From Eubacterium sp. CAG:251 (lineage in GTDB: Bacteria; Bacillota; Clostridia; Oscillospirales; Acutalibacteraceae): a DNA stretch of 64,000 nt. Under the pieces are notes generated by a model that saw nothing but the letters and a program-made list of their open reading frames with translations, ran no database searches and was not told the DNA's origin. The stretch is taken from NCBI GenBank assembly GCA_000436835.1, contig FR889161.1, positions 120,890 through 184,889 on the forward strand, written 5' to 3'. This document shows, one piece after another, positions 18,043 through 25,188 of the stretch (position 1 is its first letter; each line of letters opens with the position of its first letter). A program made the translations under genes and the position numbers.

Positions 18043-18969
18043 ATGAAAAAATCGGAGGTATATCTTCCGTCTAATGACGGCAAAAATCAACTTCATACTG
18101 TAATTTGGGAGCCTGATACGGAATATCCGAGGGCAATTTTGCAAATTGTTCACGGAATGTGCGAATATGTTGACAGGTATGACGATTTCGCAAATTATTT
18201 AACTCAAAACGGCTTTGCGGTTATAGGCAACGACCATTTGGGTCACGGCAAAAGCGTTAAAAGAAATGATGATTTAGGCTTTTTTGCATCAACTGACGGT
18301 GACAAAATTGTTATCGAGGATTTGCACAACGTTATGCTTTTTGCCAAGGATAAGTGGCTCGGCACACCGCTTTTTATGCTCGGTCACAGTATGGGCTCGT
18401 TTTTTACAAGGGTATTTTTGACTAAATACAGCGTTGAGCTTGACGGCGCAGTTATTATGGGCACGGGTTTTATTCCCGATTCCGCCGCTAAAATAGGTAT
18501 GATGCTTTCGTCACTAATATGCAAGACTAAGGGCGAAAGATACAAAAGCAAGCTTCTTGAAAGCTTGACCTTAGGCTCAAATAATAAAGCGTTTGCGCCT
18601 AACAGAACTCCTGATGATTGGCTTACAAGGGACGAAAAGGCAGTTGACAAATATGTAAACGATAAGCTTTGCGGCTTTACCTTTACGGCAAAGGCTTATA
18701 ATGATTTCTTTAAAATTATCCATTCAATTGCAATCAACAAAAAATGCGAGGGTATTTCCAAAGAACTGCCTGTTTTGATAACGTCGGGAGAGGTTGACCC
18801 TGTCGGCGGAAAAAAAGCTTGCGAGAAGCTTTTGTTTAAATACGAGTCGGCTAAAATTACGGATACAAGCATTAGGATTTATCCCAATGACCGCCACGAA
18901 ATACTCAACGAGCTTGACAAAGAGGAAGTATATAAAGACATTGCTGATTGGTTAATAAGTAAAATATAA
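18043..18969 (+). CDS. Alpha/beta hydrolase, monoacylglycerol-lipase-like
   Basis: A 308-residue serine hydrolase with the nucleophile elbow GHSMGS (Ser116), an oxyanion HGMCEY segment near 40, the acid in GEVDPVGG and the His in DRHEIL near the end. The layout matches the Hydrolase_4 (lysophospholipase/monoglyceride lipase) family; no signal peptide is present, so it acts in the cytoplasm. I chose the ATG at 18043 behind AAAGGGG; an in-frame TTG at 18007 has no ribosome site. The substrate is unknown, probably a glycerolipid or other ester. Confidence 0.85.
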   Translation: MKKSEVYLPSNDGKNQLHTVIWEPDTEYPRAILQIVHGMCEYVDRYDDFANYLTQNGFAVIGNDHLGHGKSVKRNDDLGFFASTDGDKIVIEDLHNVMLFAKDKWLGTPLFMLGHSMGSFFTRVFLTKYSVELDGAVIMGTGFIPDSAAKIGMMLSSLICKTKGERYKSKLLESLTLGSNNKAFAPNRTPDDWLTRDEKAVDKYVNDKLCGFTFTAKAYNDFFKIIHSIAINKKCEGISKELPVLITSGEVDPVGGKKACEKLLFKYESAKITDTSIRIYPNDRHEILNELDKEEVYKDIADWLISKI

Positions 18970-18987
18970 TTATTGTTAAATTTACTC

Positions 18988-19016
18988 TTGACTTTTTATT
19001 ATACTTATTATATAAT
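18988..19016 (+). promoter_or_regulatory. Promoter of rplU-prp-rpmA
   Basis: TTGACT (18988-18993) and a perfect TATAAT (19011-19016) with 17-base spacing. The transcript would start near 19022, giving a leader of nearly 80 bases before rplU. Confidence 0.88.
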
Positions 19017-19021
19017 CTTTA

Positions 19022-19099
19022 CACCGCATATTATGGGCAGGCAAGAGATACGCAGTATCCGCCTATTATAGCGAGACTTGAAAAGGAGATAAAAAGACT
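19022..19099 (+). ncRNA. rplU (L21) leader RNA
   Basis: The leader folds into AGGC...GCCT enclosing a GATAC/GTATC stem with a 3-base loop (19039-19064), followed by GCGAGACTTGAAAAGGAG just before the start codon. Position and size fit the L21 leader of Firmicutes, thought to be an autogenous control site. Identification rests on position and hairpin only; a covariance-model match was not run. Confidence 0.6.
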
Positions 19100-19408
19100 A
19101 TGTACGCTGTTATTGTTACAGGCGGTAAGCAGTACAAGGTTGCTGAAGGCGATGTTCTTTATATCGAAAAGCTTGATGCTCAGGCTGAAGAGAATGTAAC
19201 ATTTGACACAGTTCTTGCAATCGGTGCAGACGACAGCTTTAAGGCTGGTAAGGATTGCGCTAAGGCTACTGTTGACGCTAAGGTTCTTAAGAATGGCAAG
19301 GGTAAGAAGATTACTGTATTTACTTACAAGCCAAAGAAGGACGAAAAACGCAAGAAGGGTCATCGTCAGCCATACACAAAGGTTGAGATTACCAAGATTA
19401 ATGCGTAA
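19100..19408 (+). CDS. rplU: 50S ribosomal protein L21
   Basis: A 102-residue L21 with YAVIVTGGKQYKVAEGD at the start and the C-terminal YKPKKDEKRKKGHRQPYT motif that contacts 23S rRNA. The start follows AAAAGGAG. The stop overlaps the next gene's start as TAATG. It is first in the conserved rplU-prp-rpmA operon. Confidence 0.98.
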   Translation: MYAVIVTGGKQYKVAEGDVLYIEKLDAQAEENVTFDTVLAIGADDSFKAGKDCAKATVDAKVLKNGKGKKITVFTYKPKKDEKRKKGHRQPYTKVEITKINA

Positions 19409-19731
19409 TGATTAATGTTGAATTTTTCAGCGGAATTAACGGTTTGTGCGGCTTTGAAGCAACGGGGCATTCAATGAGTGCCGATTCGGGAGAGGACATT
19501 ATTTGTGCTTTTGTTTCGAGTGCTTGCTTAATGGCAGCAAATACCGTGACTGAAATTATCGGTCTTGATTGCGACGCTCAGTCGGATGACGGATATTTAA
19601 AATTGATGATTCTCGAAAATTCCGCAAAAGCTCAGGATGTGCTTAAGGGTTTAAGGCTTCATTTAACGGAGCTTGCCAAGCAGTATCCTGAAAACATAAA
19701 AGTGATTTATCGGAGGTGTAATAATGCTTAA
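19408..19731 (+). CDS. prp: Ribosomal-processing cysteine protease Prp
   Basis: Prp removes the N-terminal extension of L27 before ribosome assembly in Firmicutes and relatives. The 107-residue protein has the catalytic pair His21 (ATGHSMSAD) and Cys33 (DIICAFVSSAC), at the spacing known for the family (His22/Cys34 in Staphylococcus aureus). It lies between L21 and L27 as usual, with 1-base and 8-base overlaps. The substrate is the next gene product. Confidence 0.96.
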   Translation: MINVEFFSGINGLCGFEATGHSMSADSGEDIICAFVSSACLMAANTVTEIIGLDCDAQSDDGYLKLMILENSAKAQDVLKGLRLHLTELAKQYPENIKVIYRRCNNA

Positions 19732-20008
19732 ATTAGATTTACAGCTTTTCGCTCATAAGAAAGGTATGGGTTCTACAAAGAACGGCAGAGATTCAGAGTC
19801 TAAGCGTCTTGGCGCTAAGAGAGCTGACGGCCAGTTTGTTCTTGCAGGCAATATCCTTTACCGTCAGAGAGGAACACACATTCATCCGGGCAACAACGTT
19901 GGTATCGGCAAGGACGACACTCTTTTCGCTCTTGTTGACGGCACCGTTAAGTTTGAAAGAATGGGTAAGGACAGAAAGATGGTTTCTGTTTATCCTGTTG
20001 AGCAGTAA
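19724..20008 (+). CDS. rpmA: 50S ribosomal protein L27 with cleavable N-terminus
   Basis: A 94-residue L27 near the peptidyl transferase centre. It starts with the extension MLKLDLQLFA followed by HKKGMGSTKNGRDS; the LQLFA/H junction is the Prp cleavage site, so a nine-to-ten residue propeptide must be removed to expose the functional tail. GGAGGTG precedes the ATG inside prp. A perfect palindromic terminator follows. Confidence 0.98.
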   Translation: MLKLDLQLFAHKKGMGSTKNGRDSESKRLGAKRADGQFVLAGNILYRQRGTHIHPGNNVGIGKDDTLFALVDGTVKFERMGKDRKMVSVYPVEQ

Positions 20009-20028
20009 TTTAAGATTTATAAAAAATT

Positions 20029-20056
20029 ATCCCACGGAATATTCCGTGGGATTTTT
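20029..20056 (+). terminator. Terminator of rplU-prp-rpmA
   Basis: A perfect 24-base palindrome (ATCCCACGGAAT and its complement) followed by a T-run, 20 bases after the rpmA stop. Confidence 0.93.
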
Positions 20057-20102
20057 TGTTTTATGATTATAATATTTTACGGTTGCGAAGAAGTAGTCAG
20101 AA

Positions 20103-20318
20103 TTGGATTTTTAGTGAAGGGAGCTGTACGTTGGTACTGCCCCTTTGCTAAAAATCCAAAGTGCCCAACGTTTTGTCGCCGTATCCTTTAGGATATTAAG
20201 ACAAAACGTTCAAATGTTATTGATATAAAAAACAAAGGAATTAGAAAAACGTAGATAAATACGTATTTCTAATTCCTTTTTTTGTAGTGGACCCCCGGAA
20301 AGCGTAAGCTTTTTGGGA
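20103..20318 (+). ncRNA. Candidate structured RNA or palindromic element of nested hairpins
   Basis: No gene fits here, but the plus strand folds strongly. Hairpin A (20103-20159) has a 12-bp perfect stem TTGGATTTTTAG/CTAAAAATCCAA, continues through two G-U pairs and five Watson-Crick pairs, and ends in a GTAC/GTAC tip with a GTTG loop. Hairpin B (20167-20210) has the 11-bp stem AACGTTTTGTC/GACAAAACGTT with an inner TATCCT/AGGATA stem. Hairpin C is at 20234-20279. Hairpin D (20294-20317) is CCCGGAAAGC, a GTAA tetraloop, then GCTTTTTGGG, with two G-U pairs. The loop of A (CGTTGG, 20129-20134) complements CCAACG (20165-20170), a possible pseudoknot. The G-U pairs and GNRA-type loop favour plus-strand RNA. 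A -10-like TATAAT lies at 20068-20073 without a clear -35. Confidence 0.4.
20234..20283. terminator. Long hairpin, probable bidirectional terminator
   Basis: A 14-bp perfect stem (AAAGGAATTAGAAA and its complement), one A-A mismatch, then ACGTA/TACGT, loop GATAAA. It is followed by a T-run on the plus strand (20277-20283) and by GTTTTTTATA on the minus strand. It could end the candidate plus-strand RNA and also htpG from the right. Confidence 0.6.
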
Positions 20319-20337
20319 AAAAAGAGAAAGGAACGAA

Positions 20338-20375
20338 GTGTTTATTATAAATTTCACAGAAATTTATTCAAACAC
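20338..20375. other. Hairpin downstream of htpG
   Basis: A 9-bp stem (ATAAATTTC/GAAATTTAT, 20347-20367) inside a 6-bp outer stem GTGTTT/AAACAC (338-343 with 370-375 of this kilobase). No T-run follows on either side. It lies just beyond the htpG stop and may stabilise the htpG mRNA end or belong to the neighbouring structured block. Confidence 0.4.
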
Positions 20376-20409
20376 GGAACTTTTTCAACGTGGGCACGGT
20401 TATGGCTGC

Positions 20410-22299
20410 TTATTCACAACCGATTAGTGCAGCAAGATTATCTGAAAATTCTGTTGGATTTTCAAGGTCGAGCCCTGCAATAAGTCTTGCTGATGAATAA
20501 AGAAGATTTGTATATTTCTTAAGTGTATCGTCATCTACACTCTTAAGCTTTTCAACAATCGGATGGTCTGCATTAACCTCAAGCACAAGCTGAGCCTTAA
20601 CACCTTGATTAGCGCCGGGCATAGAATTAAGCACCTTTTCCATTTCAAGCGAAACATAGCCTTCTGCTGAAAGACAAACAGGGTGCGAGCCGAGTTTATT
20701 TGTAAGCTTAACTGCTGTTACCTTGCCGTCGAGTGCTTCTTTCATTTTATCAAGAAGTTGTTTAGCATCCTCGTTTTTCTTTGTCATTGCTTCTTTTTCG
20801 GCATCGGTACTTAAATCGAGGTCATCCTTGCAAACGTTTACAAAGTGCTTGCCGTCGTATTCCATAAGCATTTGAACTGCAAATTCATCAACCTCGTCGG
20901 TAAAGTAAAGCACTTCATAGCCCTTTGCCTTAACAGTCTCAACCTGAGGAAGAAGCGCAATCTTTTGTTCATTATCGCCGCAAGCATAGTAAATGTCGTT
21001 TTGCGACTCTGCCATTCTGCCGACGTATTCCTTAAGTGTTGTCGGTTTTTCGTCAGCCGAGGTTTTAAACAAAAGTAAGTCCTTAAGACCGTCTTTTTCC
21101 ATACCGTAGTTAGCATAAACACCGTATTTTAACTGCAAGCCAAAAGTTTTGAAGAATTTTTCATACTTTTCTCTGTCGTTTTTGAGCATTTTTGTAAGCT
21201 CATTTTTAATTTTCTTGTCAATTGCTTTAGCAATAATTTTAAGCTGATGGTCGTGCTGCAGCATTTCACGGCTGATATTAAGGCTTAAATCTGCACTGTC
21301 TACAAGACCTTTTACAAAGCTAAAATAATCGGGCAAAAGGTCGGCACACTTGTCCATAATAAGAACACCGTTTGAATAAAGCTGTAAGCCTTTTTCGTAT
21401 TCCTTTGAATAGAAATCATAAGGCGGATTTTCCGGAATGTAAAGAAGTGCGTCAAATGTAGCCTGACCCTCTGTTTTTGCGTGAATTACGTGCAGAGGAT
21501 TGTTGTAATCCATAAACTTTTGCTTGTAAAATTCGTTATATTCCTCCGGCTTGATTTCGCTCTTATTCTTTCTCCAAAGCGGAACCATAGAATTAAGCGT
21601 TTCTTCGCTTACTTCTGTAATGTATTCACCCTCTTTGTCAGGGTCGGGAACCTGATGGCTCATTTCCATAACGATAGGGTAGCGAATGTAGTCGGAATAC
21701 TTCTTTACAAGCTCATCAATTGTATATTGCTCAAGGTATTTTGAGTAGTCCTCGTTTTCCGTGTCCTCTTTAACGTAAAGAGTAATTTCACTTCCTGCGT
21801 TTTCCTTTTCACATTCTTCGATTGTATATCCGTCAGCACCCGTTGAAACCCACTTGTGAGCGACGTTCTCGCCGAATGCTTTTGAAATAACCTCTACCTT
21901 ATCAGCAACCATAAATGAAGAATAGAAGCCTACGCCGAATTGACCGATAACCGAAATATCGTCTGTCTTTTCATTGTCTGCATTTTCTTTTTTGAAATTG
22001 AATGAGCCGCTCTTTGCGATTGTGCCGAGATTGTTTTCAAGCTCTTCAGCGGTCATACCGATGCCGTTATCGCTGATTTTAATAGTTCGGTTTTCCTTGT
22101 CAAGGTCAATATGGATTTTGAAATCTTCTCTTGCAAGCTTAACGCTGTCATCTGTAAGAGATTTGAAATATAACTTGTCTATAGCATCGCTTGCATTGGA
22201 AATAAGCTCACGTAAAAATATTTCCTTGTGAGTGTAAATTGAATTAATCATCATATCAAGCAGCTTTTTGGACTCTGCTTTGAATTGCTTTTTCCTCAT
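20410..22299 (-). CDS. htpG: Molecular chaperone HtpG (Hsp90)
   Basis: An ATP-dependent chaperone of 629 residues. The GHKL ATPase domain has ELISNASDAIDKL, DNGIGM and GQFGVGFYSSFMVAD. The middle domain includes NISREMLQ near residue 350, and the C-terminal dimerisation domain is complete. I chose the ATG at 22299 behind AAAGGGTGAT (MRKKQFKAES); an open frame continues upstream to 22443 but runs through the promoter and operator. It stands alone as a transcription unit under CIRCE control. Confidence 0.97.
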   Translation of the reverse strand: MRKKQFKAESKKLLDMMINSIYTHKEIFLRELISNASDAIDKLYFKSLTDDSVKLAREDFKIHIDLDKENRTIKISDNGIGMTAEELENNLGTIAKSGSFNFKKENADNEKTDDISVIGQFGVGFYSSFMVADKVEVISKAFGENVAHKWVSTGADGYTIEECEKENAGSEITLYVKEDTENEDYSKYLEQYTIDELVKKYSDYIRYPIVMEMSHQVPDPDKEGEYITEVSEETLNSMVPLWRKNKSEIKPEEYNEFYKQKFMDYNNPLHVIHAKTEGQATFDALLYIPENPPYDFYSKEYEKGLQLYSNGVLIMDKCADLLPDYFSFVKGLVDSADLSLNISREMLQHDHQLKIIAKAIDKKIKNELTKMLKNDREKYEKFFKTFGLQLKYGVYANYGMEKDGLKDLLLFKTSADEKPTTLKEYVGRMAESQNDIYYACGDNEQKIALLPQVETVKAKGYEVLYFTDEVDEFAVQMLMEYDGKHFVNVCKDDLDLSTDAEKEAMTKKNEDAKQLLDKMKEALDGKVTAVKLTNKLGSHPVCLSAEGYVSLEMEKVLNSMPGANQGVKAQLVLEVNADHPIVEKLKSVDDDTLKKYTNLLYSSARLIAGLDLENPTEFSDNLAALIGCE

Positions 22300-22322
22300 A
22301 TATATCACCCTTTGAATATTAA

Positions 22323-22349
22323 TTAGCACTCGAAGTACCTGAGTGCTAA
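22323..22349. promoter_or_regulatory. CIRCE operator (HrcA site) upstream of htpG
   Basis: A perfect TTAGCACTC, 9-base spacer, GAGTGCTAA inverted repeat. This is the exact HrcA-binding consensus, located between the htpG promoter and start codon on the minus strand. Confidence 0.97.
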
Positions 22350-22354
22350 TTAAT

Positions 22355-22382
22355 ATTATAGACCATTTTCTTTTATTGTCAA
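22355..22382 (-). promoter_or_regulatory. htpG promoter
   Basis: On the minus strand, TTGACA (22377-22382) and TATAAT (22355-22360) are separated by 16 bases. CIRCE begins 5 bases downstream of the -10, covering the transcription start. Confidence 0.9.
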
Positions 22383-22400
22383 TAGGTGTAATAAAATTTT

Positions 22401-22434
22401 TATAAAAAACAGAGCCGTAATTTTTACGGCTCTG
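22401..22434 (-). terminator. Terminator of the FN3 secreted-protein gene
   Basis: An 11-bp perfect stem (CAGAGCCGTAA/TTACGGCTCTG, 22410-22434), followed on the minus strand by a GTTTTTTATA run. Confidence 0.9.
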
Positions 22435-22446
22435 CAAAATCAAATA

Positions 22447-23721
22447 TTATTTGGTTTTTATGGTTTTTACTTTGGACCATGAGGAATAAACCTTGATTGT
22501 TTTTCCTTGATATTTTACGTTTTTGTATGTGCGAATGCGAACGTAATATTTTTTCTTGGCTTTGAGCTTTTTAACAGTGGTTTTTGTGGTTTTCTGCTTA
22601 GAAATTGTAACAGTCTTTTTATTCTTTTTAAACTTCTTATCGGTTGCAAGCTGAATTTGGTATCCCTTGATTGTTTTTACTTTTTTCCACTTTACCGTTA
22701 TTGCTTTTTTGCCCTTTGAAAGCTTTGAAATTGAAGCCTTTTTGTACTTGCTGTCAACCCAATTTCCGGATACCTTTTTCGCATTTTTTGTTGGCTTTGA
22801 AGCCTTTGTCGTAGTCGGTTTTGTGGTTGGCTGCGTTGATGAAGTTGCCTGCGGCTGCGCAGCTTGTGTTGTAGGAGCAGAAGTTGTTGTGGTAGTAGTT
22901 GTATAATTAGGATTTTTCACCTTGTGGCAAACTAAACAAAATTCCTCATTATTGTCAAACACGTGATTATCGGTTTTTGCAAGTTCTTTTGTTTCCAAAG
23001 TTCTTTTGCAGATATCGCAAACAGTAGATAAAACACCTGTTTCGGCGCAAGTTGGCTCTTTTGTTATTTTTTGAATTCCAGTACACATACGAAGTTTTGG
23101 GTGTTCCTTATACTGTTTATCGCTTGTTGCCGCAGATATGCTCGGTTTCCAAACAGGTGCGTAGTGCGCATTATTCATATCACCGCCGGTATAAGGATAA
23201 GCGGCAAACGAAAAATTCGGAGCTTTTGCGCTGATTTCTTGAGCAGTTTCTCCGTCCAATGCATAAATGATTTTTGAAACGCTGTTATCTCTTTTTAAAA
23301 ATGTAATAGTGTAAATATATTTAAACGGGTATTTATGATTTAAAGCCCATTCCTGAGTTTTCGATTTGTCAAAACCGTAAAAAGTAACATCATTTTTTCC
23401 GATAGGTAAAATTCCCTGTGCACTGATTTGACACGTTTGGTCATAAATAATTACACTTTGTAATTTATCAGCCTTGCTGAAAGCATAGCTTTGAATCTCA
23501 TCAATTCCGACATTTACAATAACTTTTGTGATTTTGTCGCCAATGTTTCCGTAATCGTAAGATGAAGCGCTGACAGTGCCTTTTCCGGTAAAGGTGAGCG
23601 TTCCGGTTGCCTCGTCAAAACTTGATTTAACGCTTTGCTCCGCCCTTGCCGTAATGTTAAGCCCGGCGCTCATAGTAAGAAGCATAACAAGGGATAAAAA
23701 GATTGATAATGCCTTTTTCAC
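22447..23721 (-). CDS. Secreted protein with LRR-like, Cys-ribbon and FN3 domains
   Basis: About 424 residues. A signal peptide (MKKALSIFLSLVMLLTMSAG, cleavage near ARA) leads into a BspA-type leucine-rich segment (~30-150). Next comes a cysteine-rich stretch with CAETG, CDIC and CLVC pairs (~220-265) that could bind zinc, a threonine/proline linker (~270-320), and a fibronectin type III domain (~335-424) very rich in lysine. The start is the GTG at 23721, five bases after AAAGGGTGG; three more codons upstream are in frame. No sortase motif, SLH repeat or dockerin was seen, so it is probably released or held by charge. Adhesion or matrix binding is inference. Confidence 0.75.
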   Translation of the reverse strand: MKKALSIFLSLVMLLTMSAGLNITARAEQSVKSSFDEATGTLTFTGKGTVSASSYDYGNIGDKITKVIVNVGIDEIQSYAFSKADKLQSVIIYDQTCQISAQGILPIGKNDVTFYGFDKSKTQEWALNHKYPFKYIYTITFLKRDNSVSKIIYALDGETAQEISAKAPNFSFAAYPYTGGDMNNAHYAPVWKPSISAATSDKQYKEHPKLRMCTGIQKITKEPTCAETGVLSTVCDICKRTLETKELAKTDNHVFDNNEEFCLVCHKVKNPNYTTTTTTTSAPTTQAAQPQATSSTQPTTKPTTTKASKPTKNAKKVSGNWVDSKYKKASISKLSKGKKAITVKWKKVKTIKGYQIQLATDKKFKKNKKTVTISKQKTTKTTVKKLKAKKKYYVRIRTYKNVKYQGKTIKVYSSWSKVKTIKTK

Positions 23722-23752
23722 ATAAACCACCCTTTATAATAAGTATATATTA

Positions 23753-23781
23753 ATTATAACAAATAAAATAGTATTAATCAA
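23753..23781 (-). promoter_or_regulatory. Promoter of the FN3 secreted-protein gene
   Basis: On the minus strand TTGATT (23776-23781) and TATAAT (23753-23758) with 17-base spacing, about 30 bases upstream of the chosen start. Confidence 0.75.
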
Positions 23782-23801
23782 TATACATTATTGATTAAAT
23801 A

Positions 23802-24059
23802 TCAATATAGATATTCATTGAAATATTTTAACAATTCGTTAGGTGTAACATTTAAACATTTACAAAAAAGTGCAAATTCATAGTCAGTAACCTGACGTTG
23901 ATTTTTTTCTATCTTACTAACCATTTGTTGGTCGATATTAACATTCATTAACTGCATTTTTGCCGCTAATTCATTTTGGGATAAGCCGCATTCTTTTCTC
24001 AATTCTGCAAGTCGTTTGCCTATAATGTTTTTATTACCGTTAAAAGTTATTTGTTTCAC
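23802..24059 (-). CDS. XRE-family DNA-binding regulator
   Basis: An 85-residue Cro/CI-type helix-turn-helix protein. The domain spans most of the length: IIGKRLAELRKECGLSQNELAAKM, then a recognition helix region and VSKIEKNQRQVTDYEFALFCKCLNV. No ligand or dimerisation domain is attached. The start is GTG (24059) behind AAGGA. It is divergent from the leucine-rich-repeat gene at 24169; the shared region carries two copies of a 17-bp inverted repeat, so it probably represses that gene and perhaps itself. Confidence 0.88.
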   Translation of the reverse strand: MKQITFNGNKNIIGKRLAELRKECGLSQNELAAKMQLMNVNIDQQMVSKIEKNQRQVTDYEFALFCKCLNVTPNELLKYFNEYLY

Positions 24060-24071
24060 ATAATCAGTCCT

Positions 24072-24134
24072 TACGTTATATTAACGTATTGACAATATCA
24101 TATATTTATTGTATAATTACGTCACAATAACGTA
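24072..24134 (+). promoter_or_regulatory. Promoter bracketed by two matching operators
   Basis: TTGACA (24089-24094) and TATAAT (24112-24117) with 17-base spacing drive the rightward gene. Operator 1, TACGTTA-TAT-TAACGTA, is a perfect inverted repeat at 24072-24088 ending next to the -35. Operator 2, TACGTCA-CAA-TAACGTA, is at 24118-24134, starting next to the -10, with one mismatch. The centres are 46 bases apart. The arrangement predicts repression, most simply by the adjacent XRE protein. Confidence 0.85.
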
Positions 24135-24168
24135 ATCGTTAATTAAAATCAAGGAGTAAAAGATAAAA

Positions 24169-25125
24169 ATGAAAAAGAAAATAATTATACCGATTTCCAT
24201 TGTTGTTTTAATCATAATTTTTATTGTGAGTTTTTCTATGTGTTCTTCAAGCAATTCGCAAGATTATTATGAGAATGATGATTTTAGCGAGACAGATGGA
24301 TTTACAGAGGATAATGAAATTGAAGACAATATCAGTTCTGTAGGAAATGAAACACTTCAATACCCGTCTGAAAATGACGAATGGGAATATGACGTGTATG
24401 AAACATATATAACGCTGAAAAAATATAAGGGAAACAGTAAAACGGTGAATATCCCGTCCGAAATAGAAAATAAGCCTGTAAAATCAATAGGCTCTAAATG
24501 TTTTAATAAAGATGACCAAGGCGTTTATAATGATACACCGCCTCTCAAGGAACCCGAATTTACTTCAATTAACATTCCTGATTCGATTGAAGTTATTGAA
24601 TCAGCGGCGTTTAAAGGTGTTCAAATATCAAAACTGATAATTCCCAAAAGCGTATATTTTATTGACGAGTATGCATTTGCATATAATGATAAATTAGAAA
24701 ACATAATCTTGCCCAACAGCATTACCGTAATTAAACAAGGAACATTTATGAATTGCACAAATTTAAGTTCAATTCAATTACCTGATAATCTCGAAGAAAT
24801 TCAGGGTGGGGCATTTGAAGCAACGGGATTAGAAAATTTAGTTATGCCTGATTCGGTTGCAAAATGCGGCGACCAAGTATTTGCTTATTGTTCAAAGCTG
24901 AAAAGTGTAACATTGTCTGAATCGTTAATAACAGACACTAACGGAAGTGAAATGTTTGAAAAATGTTCAAGTCTTACGGAAATTCATTTTTCAGGACTTG
25001 AAGCAGGATTGAATGAATATGACATTATTGGGGTAAATATAGATAATTTAACTATATACGGCAAATCAGGTTCAAAAGCCGCAACTTCTGCCACAAGATT
25101 AGGCATAAAATTTGTTCTTGAATAA
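24169..25125 (+). CDS. Membrane-anchored BspA-type leucine-rich-repeat protein
   Basis: A 318-residue protein with an N-terminal hydrophobic segment (~4-25), a cysteine at ~25 with an imperfect lipobox (FSMC), an acidic linker (~30-65), then LRR_5 (BspA-like) repeats (~95-318). The repeats show the units SINIPDSIEVIESAAFKG, KLIIPKSVYFIDEYAFA and NIILPNSITVIKQGTF. The repeats face outward; known relatives bind host proteins or polysaccharides. The ATG follows AAGGAG. The tight double-operator promoter suggests switchable expression. Whether it is lipid-anchored or held by an uncleaved helix is unclear. Confidence 0.8.
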   Translation: MKKKIIIPISIVVLIIIFIVSFSMCSSSNSQDYYENDDFSETDGFTEDNEIEDNISSVGNETLQYPSENDEWEYDVYETYITLKKYKGNSKTVNIPSEIENKPVKSIGSKCFNKDDQGVYNDTPPLKEPEFTSINIPDSIEVIESAAFKGVQISKLIIPKSVYFIDEYAFAYNDKLENIILPNSITVIKQGTFMNCTNLSSIQLPDNLEEIQGGAFEATGLENLVMPDSVAKCGDQVFAYCSKLKSVTLSESLITDTNGSEMFEKCSSLTEIHFSGLEAGLNEYDIIGVNIDNLTIYGKSGSKAATSATRLGIKFVLE

Positions 25126-25129
25126 AAAT

Positions 25130-25178
25130 AAAAAAGTGACCATAAGGCTGAATTAACAGCTTTTATGGTCACTTTTTT
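25130..25178. terminator. Bidirectional terminator between LRR gene and typA
   Basis: A long stem with GTGACCATAA pairing to TTATGGTCAC and an inner GCTG/CAGC stem, flanked by A-run and T-run, between convergent genes. Confidence 0.9.
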
Positions 25179-25188
25179 ATTTGAAATA

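Noticed and set aside
20410..22443. HtpG start at 22443
   Set aside because: The longer frame runs through the promoter and CIRCE operator; a good ribosome site and family start lie at 22299.
22860..22910. Simple-sequence repeat as a phase-variable tract
   Set aside because: The run encodes a threonine linker with mixed codons; there is no long uniform repeat whose slippage would shift the frame.
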